From Nonomuraea pusilla (GTDB lineage: Bacteria > Actinomycetota > Actinomycetes > Streptosporangiales > Streptosporangiaceae): DNA of 64,000 nt. The notes beneath the pieces were generated by a model. It saw only the letters and a program-made list of their open reading frames with translations, did no database searches and was not told the DNA's origin. Each line of letters opens with the position of its first letter. The stretch's first letter is position 1. Of this stretch, positions 49,301-55,749 are shown in pieces. Both the position numbers and the translations under genes were made by a program. The stretch covers positions 186,001-250,000 of the forward strand of contig NZ_FOBF01000011.1 of NCBI RefSeq assembly GCF_900109355.1, read 5' to 3'.

Positions 49301-49763
49301 CGCGGCCGCCCGCTACGTGCGTTCCCTGGAGGCGTTCCACGGCGCGGACCTCGACCTGTCCCCGCCGGACCTGGAGACGCGCCTGGCGGCGCTGCCCGAG
49401 GCCGACCTGCCGGACGAGGTCTCCGGGATGCTGCGGCGGGCCGGACTGCTCGGCGCCCGTGACTCGATGGCGGAACGGCTGGAGGTCTTCACCCGCCACC
49501 TGCGCGTCCTCGGCGAGCACCGGGCCCGCCGCCTCGGCGGCGACACCCGGGCCCTCCTCGTCCGCGCCGCGCTGCCGTCCCCGCTCAACGGCGGGATCGG
49601 CATGGGCGTCGACGACGTGCCCGGCCACCACGACCTCGGCTGGGGCCCGTTCCTGCCCGGGCTCCGGACGGAGCCGGTCGACGCGCACCACTACTCCCTG
49701 CTCCGCGGGCCCGCCGTACGCCGGGTCGCGGAACAGCTCGACGAGCTCCTTCGCGAGCCCTGA
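43320..49763 (+). CDS. Hybrid PKS/NRPS: KS-AT-KR-ACP-Cy-TE
   Basis: 2147 residues, TTG start overlapping the upstream stop, with GAGGAGG before it. Ketosynthase about 3-425 (Cys179 in NTTCSTS; EAHGTAT; KGNIGHANSA). Acyltransferase about 510-820 (Ser612 in GHSLGE). Ketoreductase about 1085-1290 (GGLGDVG; Ser...PYAAANRA). ACP with Ser1387 in GGHS. Cyclisation domain about 1445-1860 with intact DxxxxDxxS (Asp1574, Asp1579, Ser1582). Thioesterase about 1865-2147 (Ser1949 in GWSMGG; late Asp-x-His). This parallels HMWP1 of yersiniabactin, but no C-methyltransferase is embedded and no PCP lies between Cy and TE. Both must act from other polypeptides of the operon. Confidence 0.92.
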   Translation: MSTAIAVVGLDCRFPGAPDPESFWRMLVEGRQGLTRFDRGELLARGVDPALLSRPGYVPVGGLIEGLDLFDPDLFGMTEAEAAVADPQQRLFLECCWRALESSGHGGGAGAGTVGVYAGAAHSSYLMANLHDRYDPTGGGADPVGSLQTAMATVGDYLPLHVAYRLGLTGPALAVNTTCSTSLVAVHVAAQALLNGECDTALAGGVSLTVPQGHGYLHVPDAMFSADGRVRAFSAEGSGIVFSQGVGAVVLRRLDDALADGDEVLAVLLGSAVNNDGADKVGFTAPSVRGQARVVAEALSVAGVEPRAVGYVEAHGTATRLGDAVEVAALRKVFGAEGPAWCALGSVKGNIGHANSAAGVAGFVKAVLAVRHGVIPASLGAEPLNPALELDGSPFEAAVATRPWEGPRYAGVSAFGIGGTNCHVVLGEAPDRPPAPADDRPQLLLVSARSAPALTRAVEGLSASELKDVADAAYTLHTGREAFAHRLAAAVTGPSDFAGALRAAVPVTVPESPPRVVFAFPGGGAQYAGMASGLYGDEPVFAETVDRCAEALAPLLGADVRELILARRDDPAARTAARDPGVGLPALFAVSVATAALLESWGVVPDAVLGHSLGEYAAAVVSGALSTEDAASLVAVRSTGMAAAAGAMLAVSLPEEAVAELIGRHPDLDLAVVNAPGSCVLSGPAEAVERLHEELRAEGVDATRLRLDAAAHSRLIEPVMPALRRAAERLTPRRSRVPLVTTLTGDWAGDALSDPEHWVRHLRSTVRFSGALRTAVGDSPTVLVQVGPGSGLVSAARRHGLPALRAALATFPAPGDDQRDRATVLSAAGHLWTQGVPLDAAALHRPGRRRVALPGHPFRRRRLWTGPPARTAAPVPYTGDLLQIPVWHRAVPAPAPRLPAGERWLVVGGSAELADALARAGAEPVTAADYPGASCAGALYVLDHQDQGESLDGRVRDAVAGFARFAALLASHPDPPRRLLLVTAGGERVESSDVLDPAAAAVRALPRVLAQESPGLTWRSVDLSLGPVDACAVVAEAADLVAAETRQAGGAAEPGPTAAEIAVRGVTRWLRSFAPWRPSTAPDAARQGSVAVILGGLGDVGFTMAEHLAGQGVEVVLTSRTGVPAQAAPGSGDAGRLAWLRRLAGLGLEVEIEVADAADAGATRALLDGVARRHGRLDLVVQGAGVVASAGIGPLREADAGVADAHARAKIGAAVALREAVDALPERFRPRTVLLMSSATAAVGGLGLGPYAAANRALDAVAEQTGAGAGTRWVSVAWDGWRVGPAGRERTVASAHSIGAADGMRALDRILAAVADGSAPPVVAVSPADLAARLAFDAAAVPGEAPSEEETGDWRPAERLVAALWSELLGFPVNDRDADFFALGGHSLLATRMLARLADDHGVPLRLSDLLARPTVAALAQLLPDSVSGGPVQVSEPASTGETDFPLTRVQHAYWVGGGGGYRHGGTACHFSLEYDCPDLDIPRYQRAWNRVIARHPMLRAVITPEGRNRILDRVPEYRIRVHDLREEADPAARLAALREQLSHRAPRPDRWPLVELRAALLPEGTVRLFVGVDVLICDTASYLLLDRELKHFYEHDGGPDLPPIGTDFAACVRAMQERASGPAAGYWRARLDDLPGPPALPVRDGDAATPRFARRSATLPAEAWERLRRRAAGHAVTPTAVLLAAYGDALHAWSGSDRFCVNLTLFDRPRIHPDVGKVVGDFTSLLLHEVDRRTPATFAERARTAQRRLFQDLDHRDFSALDVLAEQSARTGRLAQAPVVFTSALGLDDTHDLDWVGTPVHGVSQTPQVVLDHQAFVQHGELLLQWDVAETALPADEADAAFERYVAEVRRLADDASAWESTYGDLTLLLREGAHPRPLFLVHPSGGDVLCYAELARLLDTDRAVVGLIDPVFAGVSPPGDMEALADLYVRAVRAWQPAGPYALGGWSMGGTLAQLMACRLAEAGERVELLAMLDSNVPDRIRPLPAERPDAHAAARYVRSLEAFHGADLDLSPPDLETRLAALPEADLPDEVSGMLRRAGLLGARDSMAERLEVFTRHLRVLGEHRARRLGGDTRALLVRAALPSPLNGGIGMGVDDVPGHHDLGWGPFLPGLRTEPVDAHHYSLLRGPAVRRVAEQLDELLREP

Positions 49764-49782
49764 CCCTTCAGAAGAGGAATCC

Positions 49783-51294
49783 ATGACCCTCAAGCAGCGA
49801 CGCCCCGTCCTGCTGATCGCTCTCGCGGCGCTCGCCGCCGGTTGCTCGGCCCCGCCGCCGCCCACCTCGGGCAGCACCAGCACGCTGCGGTACGTGGCCG
49901 CGGGCAGCCCCGCCGCCGCCAGTGACGACCCGCACGGCGGGCTGGCCAACGAGTCGGACGCGCTGCGCTTCTCCCTGCTCTACGACGTCCTGACCGTGCC
50001 CGGGGACGACGGCACGGCCAAGCCCCGCCTGGCCGCCTCCTGGGAGCCGGACCGGACTCTCACCCGGTGGACGTTCCGGCTGCGCCCGGAGGCCACGTTC
50101 ACCGACGGCCGCCCCGTACGGGCCGCCGACGTGCTCTACTCCCTGCGGCGCATCGAGCGCAAGGCGGCCGAGAACTACGGCAGGCTCGCGTCGTTCGACA
50201 CCCAGGCCTCCACCGCGCCCGACGACCACACCGTCGTCCTGGTCAGCAGGACCCCGAACGCTCTGGCGCCGGAGGCGCTGGAATCGGTCACGTTCGTCGT
50301 CCCCGAGGGCAGCGAGGACTTCGGCAGGCCCGTGCCGGGCTCAGGGCCGTACCGGATGGCGGGCGGGGACGCGCGGACCGCCGTGCTGATGCGCAACCCC
50401 GCATGGTGGGGCCCCCGCCCGAGCCTGGACGGCGTCGAGATCCGGGCCATGGCCGACCCGCAGGCCAGAGCCGCCGCCGTCACCTCCGGCCAGGCGGACG
50501 TGGCGGGCAGCGTGAGCCCCGCCGCCGCGAAGGCCGCCGGCACGGGCGTCCGGGTGGTGCGCCGCGCACCCGTGACCGAGTACCCGTTCGTGATGCGCCT
50601 GGACCGCGAACCCTTCGACGACCCCCGCGTCCGCGAGGCGTTCAAGCTGGCCGCCGACCGCCAGGCCCTGGTCGACACCGTCTTCCTCGGGTACGGGAAG
50701 GTCGCCAACGACCTGCCGACGCCGTACGACGCCTCCTATCCCGAGGACCTGGCGCAGCGGCCCCGCGACGTGGCGCGGGCCAAGAAGCTCCTGGCCGCCG
50801 CCGGACACGCGGACGGGCTCGAGGTGACGCTGCGCACCACCACGTCCTACCCCGGCATGGACGGCGCCGCCGCCTTGTACGCGCGTCAGCTCGCCGACAT
50901 CGGCGTCACCGCCACCGTCCGCAACGAGCCCCCGGACACCTACTGGACCGACGTGTGGGGCAAGGCCGACTTCTACACCGGCTACTTCGGGGGCATCCCC
51001 TTCACCGACGTGGCCAGGGTCGCGCTCCTCTCGGCGTCCCCGGCGAACGAGACCGCCTGGAAGCGGCCCGCGTGGGACGAGGCGTTCGCCGCGGCGCTCG
51101 CCGTCCGCGACGCCGCCGGCCGCAACGGCCGCCTCGGGGCGCTGCAGAAGGAGCTGTGGAAGGACGGCGGCTACGTCGTGTGGGGCCTCGGCGAGGGACT
51201 CGAACTGACCTCGCCCGCCGTCCACGGCCTGCCCACCGGCCCCGGGTTCCAGCGCTTCCTCCTCGACGGCGTCCGGCTCGGCGACGCGGGCTGA
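49783..51294 (+). CDS. ABC transporter substrate-binding lipoprotein, Opp/Nik/Cnt family (SBP_bac_5)
   Basis: 503 residues. The lipoprotein signal has hydrophobic core LLIALAALAAG and lipobox AAGC (Cys about residue 18). The family-5 fold shows the NESDALRFSLLYDVLTV start, RPEATFTDGRPVRAADVLYSLRRI, PGSGPYRM and DPRVREAFKLAADRQALV. Relatives bind oligopeptides, nickel chelates or opine metallophores (CntA). Its position 19 bp after a metallophore synthetase, in the same Zur-box operon, makes the metal-loaded product the likely ligand. It works with the two permeases and dual ATPase that follow. Ligand identity is inference; the family is certain. Confidence 0.88.
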   Translation: MTLKQRRPVLLIALAALAAGCSAPPPPTSGSTSTLRYVAAGSPAAASDDPHGGLANESDALRFSLLYDVLTVPGDDGTAKPRLAASWEPDRTLTRWTFRLRPEATFTDGRPVRAADVLYSLRRIERKAAENYGRLASFDTQASTAPDDHTVVLVSRTPNALAPEALESVTFVVPEGSEDFGRPVPGSGPYRMAGGDARTAVLMRNPAWWGPRPSLDGVEIRAMADPQARAAAVTSGQADVAGSVSPAAAKAAGTGVRVVRRAPVTEYPFVMRLDREPFDDPRVREAFKLAADRQALVDTVFLGYGKVANDLPTPYDASYPEDLAQRPRDVARAKKLLAAAGHADGLEVTLRTTTSYPGMDGAAALYARQLADIGVTATVRNEPPDTYWTDVWGKADFYTGYFGGIPFTDVARVALLSASPANETAWKRPAWDEAFAAALAVRDAAGRNGRLGALQKELWKDGGYVVWGLGEGLELTSPAVHGLPTGPGFQRFLLDGVRLGDAG

Positions 51295-51301
51295 ACCGGT
51301 G

Positions 51302-52243
51302 ATGCGTCTCTCCGCGCCGGCGGGGCTGTCCCGCGCCGTCCTGGCGCCGTTAAGGGCGGTCGTCCTCCTGGCCGTGGTCTCGGTCGCGGTGTTCGCCGCC
51401 ACCGAGCTGCTGCCGGGGGACGCCGCCGACGCCGTGGGCGCCGGCCGGGCCTCGGCGGCGCAGCTCGCCGGCCTACGCGCCGAGCGCGGTCTCGACCGGC
51501 CCGGCTGGGAGCGCTGGGCGAGCTGGGCCTCGGCGCTGCTCCACGGTGACGCGGGCCGGTCCCTGCTGACCGGCCGCCCTGTCGTGGACGTGATCGGCGG
51601 GCGGCTGCCCGCCACGGCCGTGCTGGCCGGGTCGGCGTTCGCGCTGACCGCGCCGCTCGTCCTGCTGGGCTGCGTCCTCGCCGGCCGCCGGGCGCTGCGC
51701 CGTCCGGGTGACGCCGGCGGCGGCCTGGCGACGGCGCTCACCGCGGTGCCTCAGGTGGTCGTGGCGGCAGCGCTCGCGGCCCTGCTCAGCGGGGTCCTGC
51801 GATGGGTGCCGCCGGTGTCCCTGCTGCCTCCGGGCGGCGGCCCGCCGGATCCGTCGATCCTGGTCCTTCCCGTCCTGACGCTGGCCCTGCCCTCGGCCGC
51901 GTTCGGCGTGGCGCTGCTCGGCGGCGTCGTGGCCGACGCGCTGCGCAGGCCCTACGTGACGGACGCGCTCGTCCGCGGCGTGCCGGCCGGCCGCGTCCTG
52001 CGGCGTCACGTCCTGCCCGTGCTCGCCGCGCCCGCGCTGCGGGTGCTGGCCGTCGTGGTCGGCGGCCTCGCCGCGGGCGGCGCCCTGGTCGAGACGGTCT
52101 TCGGCTACGCGGGAGCGGGCGAGCTGCTCGTCAGCTCGGTGGCAGCCCGGGACACGCCCGTGGTGCAGCTCCTGGGGCTCGGCTCGGCCACGGCCGTCCT
52201 GGCGGTGCTGCTGCTCGCCGACCTGGTCCCGGTGCGGTCGTGA
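51302..52243 (+). CDS. ABC transporter permease, DppB/NikB-like
   Basis: 313 residues from ATG 51302; the preceding GTG at 51299 is possible. It is the first of two inner-membrane subunits, with about six helices. The N-terminal helix VVLLAVVSVAVFAATELLPGD is the OppB-type start with its extracytoplasmic loop. The EAA region (DALVRGVPAGRVLRRHVLPVLAAP, about residues 223-246) contacts the ATPase, and the family ending ETVFGYAGAGELLVSSVAARDTPVV is present. The 3' end overlaps the next gene by 4 bp. The sequence is more Ala/Val-rich and divergent than housekeeping DppB, consistent with a specialised metallophore importer. Confidence 0.88.
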   Translation: MRLSAPAGLSRAVLAPLRAVVLLAVVSVAVFAATELLPGDAADAVGAGRASAAQLAGLRAERGLDRPGWERWASWASALLHGDAGRSLLTGRPVVDVIGGRLPATAVLAGSAFALTAPLVLLGCVLAGRRALRRPGDAGGGLATALTAVPQVVVAAALAALLSGVLRWVPPVSLLPPGGGPPDPSILVLPVLTLALPSAAFGVALLGGVVADALRRPYVTDALVRGVPAGRVLRRHVLPVLAAPALRVLAVVVGGLAAGGALVETVFGYAGAGELLVSSVAARDTPVVQLLGLGSATAVLAVLLLADLVPVRS

Positions 52244-53022
52244 ACAGGGTCTCCCTCGCGTTCGCGTTCGTCGTCGTCGCGGTGACCCTGCTGGGACCGG
52301 CCCTCGCCCCGTACGACCCGGCCGCACCCGTGACCGCGCCGTGGCAGGCGAGCTCCGTCGGCCACCCCCTCGGAGGCGACGTGCTCGGCAGGGACGTGCT
52401 CTCGCGCCTTCTGGCGGGCGGGCGGCGCCTCCTGGTCCTCTCGCTCGTGGCGGCGGCGGCCGCCACCCTCGTCGGCACGCTCGGCGGGCTCGCGGCCGGG
52501 TGGGGCGGGTCCCGCGTGCTCGCGGCCGGTGCCGACCTGCTGCTCGCCGTCCCGGTGCTGCTGCCCGCGCTGGTGCTGGCCGTGTCCCTGCCGGGGGACG
52601 CGGCCGTCGTGGCCGCCACCGTCGTGGCGGGAGCGCCGCTGACGCTGGGCGTGGTCAGGGACGCCACCGCGGGCGCACGGGAACGCGGGTACGTCCGCGC
52701 GGCGCGGCTGCGCGGCGAGCGCACCCTCGCGGTGCTGCTGCGCGAGGTGCTCCCGGCCGTGGCCGGAGTGCCGGCCGCCGACCTCGGGCTGCGCTTCGTC
52801 ACCGCACTGCAACTGGCCTCGGCGCTCGCCGTGCTCGGCCTCACCGACGCCCCCGCCACGGGGGACTGGGCCGCGATGCTCCGCGAGAACCTGGCGGGCG
52901 CCGCGCTCAACCCCGCCGCCCTCGCGGCTCCCGCGCTGCTGCTCGCCATGCTCTCCCTGTCCGTCGCCGCCGCCGCGCACGCGGGGCTCCGCCACGCGTT
53001 CGGAACGGGAGACGCCTCGTGA
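52240..53022 (+). CDS. ABC transporter permease, DppC/NikC-like
   Basis: 260 residues from a GTG overlapping the upstream stop. One N-terminal helix is followed by the HPLGGDVLGRDVLSRLLAGGRRLLV motif (HxLGxDxxGRDxxSR, about residues 42-66), which is diagnostic of DppC/NikC. Five further helices follow, with an EAA loop (GYVRAARLRGERTLAVLLREVLPA, about 147-170). It is shorter than typical DppC (about 290-300). It forms the heterodimeric channel with the permease at 51302 and is coupled by GTGA overlap to the ATPase gene. Confidence 0.88.
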   Translation: MNRVSLAFAFVVVAVTLLGPALAPYDPAAPVTAPWQASSVGHPLGGDVLGRDVLSRLLAGGRRLLVLSLVAAAAATLVGTLGGLAAGWGGSRVLAAGADLLLAVPVLLPALVLAVSLPGDAAVVAATVVAGAPLTLGVVRDATAGARERGYVRAARLRGERTLAVLLREVLPAVAGVPAADLGLRFVTALQLASALAVLGLTDAPATGDWAAMLRENLAGAALNPAALAAPALLLAMLSLSVAAAAHAGLRHAFGTGDAS

Positions 53023-54452
53023 CGGCGCACGAGGGGGCGCACGAGGGACTGCGCGCCGACCGGGTCCGCGTCACCGGCCCTTCGGGCCGCGTCGTCCTCG
53101 ACGGTCCTGGCGTGCACGCCGCGCCCGGCCGCGTCCTCGCGCTGACGGGACCCTCGGGCAGCGGGAAGACCACCCTGCTGAGGGCCCTGCTCGGCTGCCT
53201 GCCGCCGGGGCTGCGGCGCACGGCCGGCGCGGTGCGCTGGCGCGGCCGCCCGGTGCCCACCGGGCGGGCCGGTCGCCGCTGGCGTCTCACCCAGGTCGGC
53301 TGGCTGGCCCAGGACCCCGCCTCCACCCTCGACCCCTGGCGGTCCGTCCTCGACCAGGTCGCCGAGGCCCTCACCGACCGCGGCGCCACGGGAACCGCCG
53401 CACGCGCCGGCGCCGCCGCGCTGCTCGAACGCCTCGGCCTCGATCCCGCGCTGCACGCGAGGACGCCGGGTCGGCTCTCCGGCGGGCAGGCCCAGCGGGC
53501 CGCACTGGCCCGCGCCCTCGCCGGCGACCCGCCCCTCCTGGTGCTGGACGAGCCCACCAGCGGCCTGGACCCGGACTCCGCCGGGCTCGCCGCCGAGGCC
53601 GTGCGCCGGCGGCGGGGCGACCCGTCGCGGGTCACGGTGCTGGTCTCACACGACCTGCGGCTGGTGGAGGACCTCGCCGACGACGTGACGCAGATCGGCG
53701 CCGTGGCCCCGCCCCCCGTCCCGGCGACGGCACCCCGGCCGGCGGGCACGCCGGCGGTCCTGACCGTGCGCGGGCTCGTCCTGGACCATCCGGCGGGCGG
53801 CCCGCCGCTCCTCACGGCCGACCTGACCGTGCACGCCGGAGAGCTCGTCGCGCTGCTCGGGCCGTCCGGCAGCGGCAAGAGCACCCTGCTGCGCGCCCTC
53901 GCCGGGCTGCACCCGCCCGCCGCGGGAACCATGGTCCTCTCGGCGGCCGGCACCACGGGACCCCTTCCGCACCTGGCGAGCGAACGCGGCCACGCCCAGC
54001 TGCGCCGCGTCCAGCTCGTCGGCCAGAACCCCCGCGACGAGCTCAATCCCGCCCACCGGGCCGTGACCGCGGTCGCCCGCCCGCTGCGCACGCTCGCGGG
54101 CCTGGGCCGCGCCCCGGCGCGGGCGCGGGCCCTCCGCCTCCTGGCGGACCTCGGCGTGGACGCCGAACACGCCGAGCGCCGCCCGGGACGGCTCTCCGGC
54201 GGCCAGCGGCAGCGCGTCGCCGTGGCGCGCGCGGTGGCCCCGGGCGCCGCCGTCCTGCTCGCCGACGAGATCACCTCGGCCCTGGACGCGGCCACCGCGA
54301 CGCGGCTGCTCGACGTCCTCGACCGGCTCCGCGCCGACGGTCTCGCCGTGCTCCTGTCGACGCACGACCCGGGCGTGGCGGCCCGCGCCGACCGGGTCCT
54401 GCGCCTGAGCGCCGGAGCCCTGCACGAGCAGGACGTGAGCGCGCATCCATGA
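53019..54452 (+). CDS. ABC transporter dual ATP-binding protein (DppD-DppF-like fusion)
   Basis: 477 residues from a GTG overlapping the permease stop. There are two complete nucleotide-binding domains. The first has GPSGSGKTT (about 36-44), LSGGQAQR (about 154-161), LLVLDEPTSG and an H-switch VSHD. The second has GPSGSGKST (about 285-293), LSGGQRQR (about 396-403), VLLADEITSALD and LSTHD. All Walker A, Walker B and signature motifs are intact in both halves. The fusion resembles the dual ATPases found in Opp/Nik-type importers. It energises uptake through the two permeases just upstream. Confidence 0.9.
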   Translation: MTAHEGAHEGLRADRVRVTGPSGRVVLDGPGVHAAPGRVLALTGPSGSGKTTLLRALLGCLPPGLRRTAGAVRWRGRPVPTGRAGRRWRLTQVGWLAQDPASTLDPWRSVLDQVAEALTDRGATGTAARAGAAALLERLGLDPALHARTPGRLSGGQAQRAALARALAGDPPLLVLDEPTSGLDPDSAGLAAEAVRRRRGDPSRVTVLVSHDLRLVEDLADDVTQIGAVAPPPVPATAPRPAGTPAVLTVRGLVLDHPAGGPPLLTADLTVHAGELVALLGPSGSGKSTLLRALAGLHPPAAGTMVLSAAGTTGPLPHLASERGHAQLRRVQLVGQNPRDELNPAHRAVTAVARPLRTLAGLGRAPARARALRLLADLGVDAEHAERRPGRLSGGQRQRVAVARAVAPGAAVLLADEITSALDAATATRLLDVLDRLRADGLAVLLSTHDPGVAARADRVLRLSAGALHEQDVSAHP

Positions 54453-54477
54453 ACACCATCCGGACGGAGGACCGGCC

Positions 54478-55749
54478 TTGACCGACGAAGCCATCCTTGA
54501 CCTGCTGCGCGACCACCCGTGGGTGGCCACCGCGCGCCGCACGCCCCAGGGCGTCCTGGTGCGCCCGCGACCCGAGACGCTCGCCGTACGCCCCCGCCCC
54601 GGAGCGCTGCTGCGCGAGTTCCTGGAGCACTGGGGAGACGTCTACGACTGGGTGTACGAAGCGTCTCCCGAGCCCGGCGAGCCGGACTTCTCCGGCTGGC
54701 GCGCCTCCGACACCGGCCGGCCGTTGCCGGAGGAGCACATGGCCGACTGGCTCCGGTGCACCGTGGACCTGGTGCTGAGCCGCCGCCCGTCACGCGTGCT
54801 CGAACTCGGCTGCGGCAGCGGCCTGCTGTTGCACGCCCTGAGAGAGCGACTGACCGCCTACGTCGGCACCGACGTCTCCGCGGCCGCCGTCGAGCGGCTC
54901 GGCCCGATGACCACAGCCGGCATCGCGGTCGTCAGGGCCGCCGCCCACGAAGCCCGGTCGGACCAGGTGACGAGGGCGCTGGCCGACACCATGGGACCGC
55001 GGGCCCGGCCCGACTGCGTCCTGCTGAACTCCGTCACCCAGTGCTTCCCCCACCTCGGCTACCTGCGCGCCGTGCTGCTCGACGCCCTCGACCTGGTCGC
55101 CCCCGGTGGCACCGTGATCGTCGGCGACGTCCGGCACGCCGGGCTCCTCGGCCACTACTGCCGCTGGGTCGAACGTGCCAAGGACCCCGAGGCCGACCCG
55201 GCCGAGATCGAGCGGCGGGCGGCGCGACGGGCGGCCCAGGAGGAGGAGATGCTGCTCGACCCGCGTGCGATCGCGCGCGTCGCGCTGGAGGCGGGCCGTC
55301 CCGTCGCGGTGTCGGCCCACGCCCGCACCATGGCCGCCGACACCGAGCTCACCCGCTACCGCTACGACCTCGTCCTGCACGCCGACGCCGACGAGGCCCC
55401 CGCCTGGCCGGGCTCCGGACCGCGCGACGGCATCCCGAACGCGCTCCTGGACGACTCCCCGGACGCGAGCACCCCCCACGCCCTGCGCCCGCGAGGACCG
55501 GTCCTGCTCGATCTCGCCGATCCGACCCGCCTCGCCGTGGCACGACCCCCATCGACGGGGCGGTTCACGGCGAAGAGCGTCGCCCTCCTGGCCGAGGGCG
55601 TCGAACCCGGCCTGCTCGCGCACGAACCCATGACCGCGTTCGTGGCCCGGCGGCTGCCCGAGGTGCTGCACGACCACCTGCGCGCGGCCCTGCCCGGGAC
55701 GCCGCTTCCCGTCATCGGCGTGGAGGAGGCGGCAGGCGATGCCCGTTGA
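54478..55749 (+). CDS. Free-standing NRPS-type SAM methyltransferase
   Basis: 423 residues from TTG 54478 (GGAGG 8 bp upstream). Residues about 45-105 carry the segment seen before NRPS-embedded methyltransferases (WGDVYDWVYE; DFSGWRASDTGRPLPEEHMADWL), followed by SAM motif I VLELGCGSGLLLHAL. NRPS MT-type motifs continue to about residue 310. The N-terminus (ILDLLRDHPWVATARRT) and the C-terminus (RRLPEVLHDHLRAALPGTPLP) resemble the adenylation-domain pieces that flank an inserted MT. It most resembles the MT of an HMWP1/PchE-like module released as a separate protein. It probably methylates a carrier-bound thiazoline intermediate in trans. Confidence 0.82.
   Translation: MTDEAILDLLRDHPWVATARRTPQGVLVRPRPETLAVRPRPGALLREFLEHWGDVYDWVYEASPEPGEPDFSGWRASDTGRPLPEEHMADWLRCTVDLVLSRRPSRVLELGCGSGLLLHALRERLTAYVGTDVSAAAVERLGPMTTAGIAVVRAAAHEARSDQVTRALADTMGPRARPDCVLLNSVTQCFPHLGYLRAVLLDALDLVAPGGTVIVGDVRHAGLLGHYCRWVERAKDPEADPAEIERRAARRAAQEEEMLLDPRAIARVALEAGRPVAVSAHARTMAADTELTRYRYDLVLHADADEAPAWPGSGPRDGIPNALLDDSPDASTPHALRPRGPVLLDLADPTRLAVARPPSTGRFTAKSVALLAEGVEPGLLAHEPMTAFVARRLPEVLHDHLRAALPGTPLPVIGVEEAAGDAR

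Noticed and set aside
49783..54452. Nickel-specific importer (NikABCDE) call
   Set aside because: Family membership alone cannot give nickel specificity; Zur box and synthetase context point to a zinc metallophore complex instead.
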